Notes under the pieces: model-generated | Databases searched by the model: none | Told to the model about the DNA's origin: nothing | The model's input: only the letters and a program-made list of their open reading frames with translations | Program-made: the position numbers and the translations under genes | In this document: positions 57,801 to 64,000 of the stretch, piece after piece | Numbering within the stretch: position 1 is the stretch's first letter | Layout: the number at the start of each line of letters is the position of its first letter | Assembly (NCBI GenBank): GCA_963556145.1 | Contig: OY744466.1 | Span: 1,178,001 to 1,242,000, forward strand | Length of the DNA: 64,000 nt | Direction of reading: 5' to 3' | Source: Hygrocybe punicea | Lineage: Eukaryota > Basidiomycota > Agaricomycetes > Agaricales > Hygrophoraceae

Positions 57801-58359
57801 GTCCTACTACATCGCACACGGAGTAGAACCGCTTTTTCCATTCGATTTTGCCGAAGCTACGTACATGGTTCCGACGCAAGATACGATGTCTACGACCGAC
57901 CTTATAGTCATCCGCGCCCGACAACTTCGTAAACGAGAAGCCGACCTCGATCGGGTCAAAGAAAAGCTTACCAAATCTCGGCTCGCGTCCGCCCGGCAAT
58001 TCGAGCAGAAATACGCCAACACGATCAAAGTTTACGACTTCGAACCCGGTAACCTTGTTCTCGTCCGAAATTCACGTATCAAAATGTCTCTCGATCGTAA
58101 AGCAAAACCGCGGTACTTTGGACCCATGGTTGTCGTCAGGAAAACAGAAGGCGGATCCTACATACTCGCCGAACTCGACGGTGCGGTTTCTAAATCTCGA
58201 TTTGCCGCTTTCCGAGTCGTACCCTACCACGCCCGCTCAAAAATATCGATACCGTTGGACGACTTCTTACAATACCCCGATGCCGACGATACCGATTCAA
58301 ACGATCTTGATGATCCGACGTACCCGCCCTCTATAGACTCCTCACCCGACGACGATTAA
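54811..58359 (+). CDS. pol: Gypsy Pol: reverse transcriptase, RNase H and integrase
   Basis: 1182 residues counted from ATG 54811; the frame is open back to before the gag stop, so it is probably made as Gag-Pol. RT: SLRIVHDLQPLNAV, SCYASFDLFVSFDQR and the catalytic YMDD at residues 357-360. RNase H: WEVILAVDSSVLGVGFVLMQ, SKLELYSLFRALRAY and a VPASAHGAPDGLSRRP tail. Integrase: zinc-binding HDSLGH (from residue 796) with CHQC, then catalytic D861, D919 and E954, giving the D-x34-E spacing of DD35E integrases. The C-terminal GNLVLVRNSRI...RYFGPMVVVRK block matches the gypsy integrase C-terminus; no chromodomain is evident. It copies the RNA into DNA and inserts it. No lesion is seen. Confidence 0.96.
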   Translation: MPFPLEEDLCFSIDLDFSSSQPQTAAQYISLLTDVQNQLRTTDTLPSSCSVSAPASHISSSNICNKASTEHATYISYTTPPTRDLKGVVTKKKYKKVADRIRPISTTLPDEYRIIREITGDPLADLPTLPTHPPDFTPGTRYTQERHDAMPMNPDGFLWPEEEKLGHHIIKTQEAAFAWNESEKGQFNTDYFPPIHIPTVPHDPWVHRNIPIPPGILNEVIGIIKDKINAGTYEPSNSSYRSCWFCVLKKDGKSLRIVHDLQPLNAVTIRDPAVPPMTEHLAEAFGGHSCYASFDLFVSFDQRLVHPSSRDYMTFQSPLGTLRLTRIAMGYTNSPQILHGDSTYILRDEIPHLAVPYMDDIPVKGPPTRYEQPDGTYETIPENPAIRHFIWEHFQGVNRVIQRFRYVGGTFNGKKLELCRPSVIVVGHRCTYEGRVADDSKVQKIRDWPLPTNLTEVRAFLGICGVLRIFIKDFSLHSRPLVRLTRKGIPFEFGEEEETAVDYLKNAVITSPALRAIDYTREWEVILAVDSSVLGVGFVLMQIRADRKRYPNRFGSISWNEREARYSQSKLELYSLFRALRAYRIFIIGVRNLTVEVDAKYIKGMLNNPDIQPNATINRWIAGVLLFDFRLVHVPASAHGAPDGLSRRPRAAEDPEEINDSDDWLDHSYGFFMEVVNYRPVPIPSKPIAVCGRCRATADRLQELPAVLVYTNQEAVSDIPRSDKARAADAHLALVETWLRDLTRPANFTDEEYRLFLRYALEFFVTDNKLWRKDRHGKHKLVIPPDRRLQLLKDAHDSLGHKGIFSVRARLLDRFWWPHLDHDVKWYVQSCHQCQVRQMRYHHIPPTVATPASLFRKAYVDTMFMPRSGGYQYIVQARCSLSAYPEFRMLRRETGSTIGTFLFEDILCRWGALEEIVTDNGKPFVEALDYLASRYSIRHIRISPYNSQANGPVERRHLDVREAIMKSCDGDEKKWHTVTHSVFWAERVTTHKSLGYSSYYIAHGVEPLFPFDFAEATYMVPTQDTMSTTDLIVIRARQLRKREADLDRVKEKLTKSRLASARQFEQKYANTIKVYDFEPGNLVLVRNSRIKMSLDRKAKPRYFGPMVVVRKTEGGSYILAELDGAVSKSRFAAFRVVPYHARSKISIPLDDFLQYPDADDTDSNDLDDPTYPPSIDSSPDDD

Positions 58360-58567
58360 GCATTTCATTTATATTCTGTCCACGTTATACCCCCATTTTA
58401 TTTAGTTCCTCTTAGTTTTCCAACGATATGACGAATGATGCGAATAGTCCTATGTCTTCGGGAGCCGATCGGCTTTCCTTAGCTGGGTGAACAAGCTGAC
58501 ACGTCTTTTATGTACACGATATATTTTTTTTATATATACAATGGGCTCGTTATTTTATATATATATT
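58360..58567. other. Convergent gap between pol and the antisense gene
   Basis: AT-rich stretch with TATATATA runs (58520-58570) and no gene. It probably holds the 3' ends of both transcripts. Confidence 0.5.
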
Positions 58568-59955
58568 TTACAGGCGGCCGGTCTCGTAATCCCGCTTCAA
58601 CATCGCCAACCTTGAGGTCGACCGTTCGAGATCGACGCGAAGCCGCTGGAACTCTTGACCGAAGTGGACGAGGTGACGGTTGACGTTGGTGCCCAGGGCT
58701 CCCAGCTCCTCCGTAAGGACCACTAGCCGCGCCGACACTTGCTCGTAATTCTCCATCGTCAAAACAAACGGGTTCGCTGCCGAGGCCGTCCTAAGCCTTT
58801 TCGTCGGCCACTCTTCCTCCGACTCCTCCTCGTCTTCGTCATCGTCCTCGACCGACTCCACGTCCTCGACCCACGGTTTGCTCGTTGAGGCCCGGGCAGG
58901 CCTACTGCGGATGGGTTTTGTCGTGAACGACAGCGGCTTCCTCGTGCCGACCGCGACCTCTTTGCCCTTTCCGGTATCCACCTTGCGCCGACCCCCGCCC
59001 ATCCAGTGTGTAGCGTTAGTACATCTCTTCTTCAGCCTCCGGCATCGTTCGCACACGTAGCCCGTGACGCCTCGACACACCTCTTGCGCCTTGACGCAGT
59101 TGGTGCAGGGTTGTAGGGGAAACGGCCCGGTGAACTGTTACCAGGATCAGTAACTAAAGAACATATGAACCGACACAAGAACTCACCGTCGTACCAGCCA
59201 AGTCTCCGGTCTCTACGCCCGGCGTATCTACGTCGTCTACATCGGCCGGTGTCTCTGGTGCCGGGTCGACGGGGCCTTCCTCTGGCTCAACTGCGGCTTC
59301 CCCTTCCGGAATCGACTCAGTCCTTGGTTCACCCGCGTTTGCTTCAGCTCGCCGTTCTTCGCTGAGCCGCCGCCGATACACGGCTCCATCCCTTTCAACC
59401 CGGTCCGCTTCTTGATTCCAGTGCTGCTCGTGTTGTTCTATTCTAAGCCGCTCTCGCCTTTCCTCTGCCGCCTTTCGCCTTTTCTCCGCCTCCGCTCGTG
59501 CACTTGCCTCTGCCATCCGTTTGGCCTCCTCTTCCCGCGTAGCCGCTTCTTCATCCGCCCGCCGTCTGGCTTCTTCCTGTTCCTGCCTCTCCCGGTCCGC
59601 CGCTTCTTTCAGCCACTCTTCGACATCGTTGGCGTACGATTGGCGGTCGGCCCATAACGGTGGCGTTACTGGCCTCGTACCACCAGCTCGGAGTTCCGCG
59701 ACGATTCCATTGTAAGCACGCTGGCGGGACGGCATGAGCTATCTTAGGACACGCGTAGTCAATAAGGAAACTCACCAGCGCCTTCTTGCGGCCGCTTAAC
59801 CATTGTTGGGCCATCCCCTCGTTGCCGTCCACCATCGTTACGAGGTCGTCGCTATGAAACACGGTGACCGCGTTGACGGCCTCTTCGTAGTCCGCCCGGA
59901 CATCGGGTTCGATGCTTTCGACGAAAGCGAGGAAGTTGTCGTAGACTTGGGACAT
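58568..59955 (-). CDS. Antisense three-exon gene inside the gypsy element, coiled coil plus Cys cluster
   Basis: Exons 59955-59776, 59738-59187 and 59134-58568 join in phase 0 at both junctions to give 432 residues with no lesion. The N-terminus (VYDNFLAFVESIEPDVRADY) is helical. Residues of about 85-175 form a long Arg/Glu/Ala coiled coil (KEAADRERQEQEEARRRADE). An acidic linker follows. The third exon opens with a cysteine cluster (QPCTNCVKAQEVC, YVCERCRRLKKRC) that looks like a small zinc-binding, possibly DNA-binding, module. A Lys/Arg stretch, an acidic run and a final coiled coil end the protein. No family name is offered. Its promoter would lie between about 59956 and the 3' LTR, or in the LTR read backwards. 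It may be captured cargo or an auxiliary retroelement protein. Confidence 0.82.
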
Positions 59956-60125
59956 TGTGAACGTGTGATGGTGTAGAGGAAAGGTCGGATCAACAACGAG
60001 AAAATTTTTCTTTTTTTTACTTTGCCGTTGTTTGGCCGCTCACGTGATTGGCCACATTCGCGACCCGCATTCGGAGACCCCATATTCTCGACCACGGATG
60101 GTCTCTATTAGAAGACCCAAGGAGA

Positions 60126-60920
60126 TGTAGAGGGTCCTCGACCCTCTGAGGCCGTAACATCGATATCTAGCGAATCCGCTCGAACCCGACGTCTCTAGCA
60201 ATCTACGTTCGAACCCGACGCAACCCGACGCAACCCGATGCATACCGACTAGCACGGCCGCTCACGTACCTGGACGGTCTATCTCCTAAACTCACGGAAC
60301 TTCAAATATCATAGATAGATCTCATCGGACTGGGATCCCGACATCGGACTTGCCTTATTCACGCCTAGCGTCTCCCTTATGGGGATATAGTAAAGTATAT
60401 TGCATCTTTTACGGTTTTTTATATCTTCCACCCATTTTCCCTGTCATCGTCGCCTCGCAACGCTCTTCCTACTTCCCCATTTTTATTCTCCTTTGTCTCC
60501 TCTCATCGGCCGAGGACTCTCGTCCGAATCTAGGTACACAAATTTGTAGTATAAAAACGGTGCCCAAGCGCCGTCTCAGAATAAGAAACCAGTTCCCCCA
60601 TTTCCTCTCTCTGAGAATTAAGTCTCTCAGTAAATTCCATCGCACACATTGCTCGTCGGATTCCTCGACGCCCTCCCCGTCGTTCTACCGCCTTTATCTC
60701 TACGTTACTCGTCACCCGACACCCGACCCGCCGTACCCGACATCGTCGGCCTCGTCGGCTTTGATCGGTCTCCATAGATTTCAGTAGTTTACTCGGCGGC
60801 TTCTTACTTTTTATATCCTATTATCTTACTGAAGCTTGTTAGACTATTCCTAGTCACTTCTACGCTGACCCCACAGGCTTAGGATTATTATTCCGCAGCC
60901 ACCCCGACCTCGCCTTTACA
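60126..60920 (+). repeat. 3' LTR of the gypsy element
   Basis: 795 bp, nearly identical to the 5' LTR. A short purine-rich tract (aaggaga) immediately precedes it and could serve as polypurine tract. Just beyond the target duplication an 11-bp inverted repeat agcgtgattag / ctaatcacgct (60935-60945, 60975-60985) flanks an AT-rich loop. Confidence 0.95.
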
Positions 60921-61232
60921 CCGAAGCTCTTTTGAGCGTGATTAGACTATAGTAAATATTTTATTTAAAAACAACTAATCACGCTTACTCAGTTGTCCTT
61001 TGAGTGGAGTAAGGTGTCTGCGATCCAGGCTAAAGTGGAAATGATATAAGAATGAAAAATAATACACAGTCATAAGAATGGAAGTAACATAAAGGAGCTG
61101 CGGAACCATAAGAGGCTATTGGTTTTTTTTCTTTTTTTTTTTGTGTCTGGAGTGGAAAGAAAGGAAGCAGTATGGGAACAAAGGTAGGAACAGTAAAGTG
61201 AGCAGGAAACGTGATGGGAAGCAGCAGTATAA

Positions 61233-62247
61233 TCATCGTCGGGCGAAAAGGAGCATGGCCTGTAATGCAGGGTGTTGATGTATGTACACCTGCCAGGCAT
61301 TGGATGCCCAGCGGCCGATGCTTTGGATTAAATAGGGAGCGACACTGGCATTTATGAGGTCAGTGGCACCACCAGAATGAAGTGAATGGCCACCTAAGGA
61401 AGGGTCAAGGAAGTATTTGCAGAAGCGCTGCAAGAACCATGAACGAGAGGGGATAGTACCATCAGCACGCAGGTAAAGTTCAGGATGCGTGGGGAAGAGA
61501 TGGTCACAGGAGTGAAGGTAAGTGAGGAAAATGGAGAGGGGGTTGTGTTTGCAGTCATGAGCATGTATGAGTATTTTGCTACCTTTGAAAAAACGGTCAG
61601 CTTTGTGTCCAGGCAAGTAGAAGTTGAAGGAGGTCGCATTGTGGTGAACGGTGTGGCGCAGGATGACCTTACGGTAGTCTTGTAAGGCCAAAGAGTAAGG
61701 CCACATGAGTTCACCGAGACAAAGCAGGCCGTGGAAGGTGACAGTGGTAATGGCGGCGAAGAGAAGGTTGTCATGGCAAGCAGGGAGAGAACTGATGCGA
61801 TCGAGTTCACCCCACATCAATGGTCATTTCCAGTGAGTACCGGCTGCATGGAGTTTCTTACAGCCAGCAAGGGTTTTGACAACAAGGGGATGGTGATGAG
61901 TAGCATGGACGTTGGGGTAGAAGGCTTTGAGTTGATTACAAATTCCGGAGAGGTAGTTATCAATGGAGCATGGCTTGATGTGGTGGGACATGTAGATGAT
62001 GAAGAAACTGAGGGAGTCTATTGGGGTGTTGGGGAGGTTGTGGTTAGTGCAAAAGGTGATATACGGAGTAAGCAGCAGTGGTCGTGGGCTCAATAGCACA
62101 GCTGATGGTGATGGTGTGCTCATGCCTGAGCCTGTCAATCGACCAGGGTTGCTGTGATGGCTGCCTGGTCGATTGTGTTGCTGACATCAACAATGGACCA
62201 CCCCTAGCAGCACATGAGGGGGTTCGAAGAGAGCAATGGACAGACAT
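61233..62247 (-). pseudogene. Tyrosine recombinase of the YR retroelement, broken
   Basis: The N-terminal core-binding part (SIDRLRHEHTITISCAIEPT, IDSLSFFIIYMSHHIKPCSI, DNYLSGICNQLKAFYPNVHA) and the catalytic part (FHGLLCLGELMWP, GGHSLHSGGATDLINASVAP, QSIGRWASNAWQVYIHQHP) lie in separate frames with junctions near 62130 and 61822. Tyrosine recombinases cut and join via R, H-x-x-R, H/W and Y. Here the first Arg (GLLRLGE expected) is Cys and the Arg of HSLRSGG is His, both explicable as CpG transitions; the Trp and the Tyr of VYI remain. Loss of both arginines predicts no activity. Confidence 0.82.
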
Positions 62248-63889
62248 GGTGAAAGAGAGAGTGCGATGTCATTGTGATCGCGAGATAGGGCATCTGCAAT
62301 GTCATTAAAGGTACTGGGAAGGAAATGCATGTGGAAAGTGAAATCATGTATGAGGCAAAGTTGAATGGTGGCAATAAGGATTTGGTTATATTCAGGCGTC
62401 GCACGAAGGGTGTTGAACATGTTGACAGTATTCGTGTTGTCGCAATACACCGTGATACATCGTGGCAAAGGACAGATGTGCAAGGTGACGTGCATCAAGG
62501 CAGACAGGACTGAGAGTGCTTTGAGGTAAAAAATGTTGGTGGTGTCGCCGCGAGCGATTGCATACTTGTGCCCAGTCCCAAGAAGGGGGGACCAGAAGCT
62601 GAGGCCAGTCAGACAGGCATTGGAGTAAAGGGACAGGTCAGCTTTGTCTGCTGACCAGGTAGTGGAGTTCAAGATGTAGATACCGCTGGAGAATTCCATC
62701 TCATCCGCGATCCAGAAGAGTTCCTTACTCATGGTGCTATTAATCCAGATCTGTTTGTGTGGTGCAGATTTACTGGACATCTTGAAATAAGTCATGGAGA
62801 GACCAGGATGCAGCAAAGGGTAGACATTGAGGGCCCAATTGACCCAACTGGCCATCTTCTGGAAGTCATGAAGAGGGCGACGTTGCCCTACTGATGTGAA
62901 GCAACAGAGGGCTGCGACTAGTTCTGTGCGGCAGTCAGCGTCCATAGTAATCATCCTAGTGTTGGGGTCGATGGTAAAACCGATGATGGAGAGGGTGGCT
63001 CCCCATTCCTGTTTACTCTCGGCGTGTGGCATCCCAAGGTCGTCCCAGAGCTGAAGGAGAATGGTTTGTTTCCTCGGCATAAATTTATGGTACAGTTCGT
63101 ACCAAAGGAGATTATAAGCGAAATCCCAAGAGAAGTTATCGTCGACATATGTAAAAAGATTGGCTAAAAACAGGACGTAGATTGCAATCCAAGTGACCAA
63201 GCAAGTGAAGCTTGCGTAGACATGACCACCGGCACCATTCCAGAAATGGTTGCAATGGTTAATGCAACGATTGCCGTCGAAGGTCATAATTTGCCAGATT
63301 TGCCAATGCGGTGCCATGGGCATCAGGCGATATGCTCAAGAAACATCGGATTTGAAGATGATAATCTCGCAGTTGGGGTGCTCGGCATGAGCATTGTGCA
63401 GGGCATGGCCAAGATGGTGGAGGTTGTCCATGCGAACGAAACGGTCCTCCTTTGGGATCAAAGAGTTTTGCATGGTTCAGCACTTTGGTCGACAATGAGA
63501 TGCAAGTTGGTGGAGTGTGGTTTTAACACAATGCCAAGGGGCATGCTGTGCATGCCTGGTAGAAGAAATTTCCCAAAGGGAGGTGACAGTTGGCCTAGCG
63601 CAATTTCAGCATCTTGTTGTAGTAAAAGAAAAGCACGATGGTCGGGGTCTTTGATTGGGCGGAAAGAATTGTCATGAGTGACAGGATAGGTAGGGTCGTC
63701 AGTCTGTGCCCACAGCCAGAAACCTTCTCGCAAAGCATGGCACACTGAGAGTACAAAGGGGCGATTCGGGTGCATACTGAGATATGATTCAAAAATGTCA
63801 ACTTTAATTGGGGTAACAATGCGAAAGAGGTCAGGATGTTGGCGAATGGTGTCATTGGCAGAAGCATTGTGTAATTCGTTGTCAGGCAT
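62187..63889 (-). pseudogene. Reverse transcriptase-RNase H of the YR retroelement, broken
   Basis: The N-terminal fingers (63889-63458: LFRIVTPIKVDIFESYLSMH, then LGQLSPPFGKFLLPGMHSMP and LHLIVDQSAEP) and the palm (63323 onward: TYVDDNFSWD with the YVDD box, GATLSIIGFTIDPN, FQKMASWVNWALNVYPLLHP) lie in different frames. The connecting stretch (LIPKEDRFVRMDNLHHLGHA..FKSDVS-stop-AYRLMPM) is in yet another frame and contains a TGA at 63338-63336 where Arg is expected. An RNase H-like tail (ITVYCDNTNTVNMFNTLRAT, then FNDIADALSRD) follows. The order and motifs fit DIRS/Ngaro-type elements. Frameshifts and the stop mark it as inactive. Confidence 0.83.
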
Positions 63890-64000
63890 GCTGGAGTAGG
63901 AGGAGATCCTACTCCATGAGAAGTCAGAGAGGTCACATAGTCAAGACTGTCTACTAACAAGGCTAATCCTACAAACTAATCCTACAAACCATGGGAACCA

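Larger units (their letters stand above)
51113..60920 (+). mobile_element. Full-length Ty3/gypsy LTR retrotransposon, young copy
   Basis: Two 795-bp LTRs (51113-51907 and 60126-60920) begin TGTAGAGG and end TTTACA and differ at about three positions. The 4-bp repeat ccga flanks the element (51109-51112, 60921-60924). Internal order is primer-binding site, gag with protease, then pol with RT-RNase H-integrase, the order of Ty3/gypsy. An additional three-exon gene is antisense between pol and the 3' LTR. All protein genes are open, so the copy could be active. Confidence 0.97.
60983..64000 (-). mobile_element. Tyrosine-recombinase (DIRS/Ngaro-like) retrotransposon, decayed, right part off the window
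   Basis: On the minus strand the order is reverse transcriptase with RNase H (63889-62187), then tyrosine recombinase (62247-61233), then a terminal block (60983-61107) that also occurs alone at 22748-22898. RT plus tyrosine recombinase without DDE integrase defines the YR retroelements. The gag end and other terminal repeat would lie beyond 64000. Both enzymes carry lesions, so this copy is dead. Confidence 0.85.

Overview
The window is nuclear DNA of a filamentous basidiomycete, most likely a mushroom-forming Agaricomycete. The reasons are short 48-70 bp GT-AG introns with a few GC-AG ones, a Ste12-type regulator with C-terminal C2H2 fingers, an NB-ARC/kinesin-light-chain-TPR receptor, KDZ transposons with CxC cysteine clusters, a Ty3/gypsy element and a tyrosine-recombinase (DIRS/Ngaro-like) retroelement. 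There is no prokaryotic feature, tRNA or rRNA that I can support. All assignments come from reading motifs; no search was run.

Layout. 1-5200: non-autonomous DNA elements and a truncated retroelement gag. 5605-10536: a small host-gene island that is mostly broken: a multi-pass membrane protein with one apparent frameshift, an aldo/keto reductase pseudogene, and an NB-ARC-TPR receptor pseudogene. 11314-12152: a hAT-like non-autonomous element. 12161-17257: 5.1 kb without a credible gene, lying upstream of STE12 (17258-20939). 21482-22701: an F-box gene, with a fragment of a tyrosine-recombinase retroelement 47 bp upstream of its start codon. 22963-28534: a complete KDZ transposon with two convergent spliced genes. 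28901-39612: a second, 10.7 kb KDZ transposon holding a decayed KDZ-Ulp1 transposase gene and two further genes. 39767-50269: a gene-free stretch of inverted-repeat elements, including a 7.25 kb palindrome with an assembly gap near its centre. 50277-50456: remnant of an NAD(P)HX dehydratase gene. 51113-60920: a young full-length Ty3/gypsy element with gag, pol and an antisense three-exon gene. 60983-64000: a decayed tyrosine-recombinase retroelement that continues off the right edge.

How it fits together. Only STE12 and the F-box gene look like intact host genes. Most of the rest is layered mobile DNA, several copies of which can be delimited exactly by terminal inverted repeats and target-site duplications. 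The two KDZ elements and the gypsy element each carry extra genes of unknown function beside their mobility genes. Premature stops in the older genes are all TGA, mostly where Arg is expected, and near-identical repeat pairs differ at CpG sites. This suggests that methylated-CpG deamination is degrading this region.
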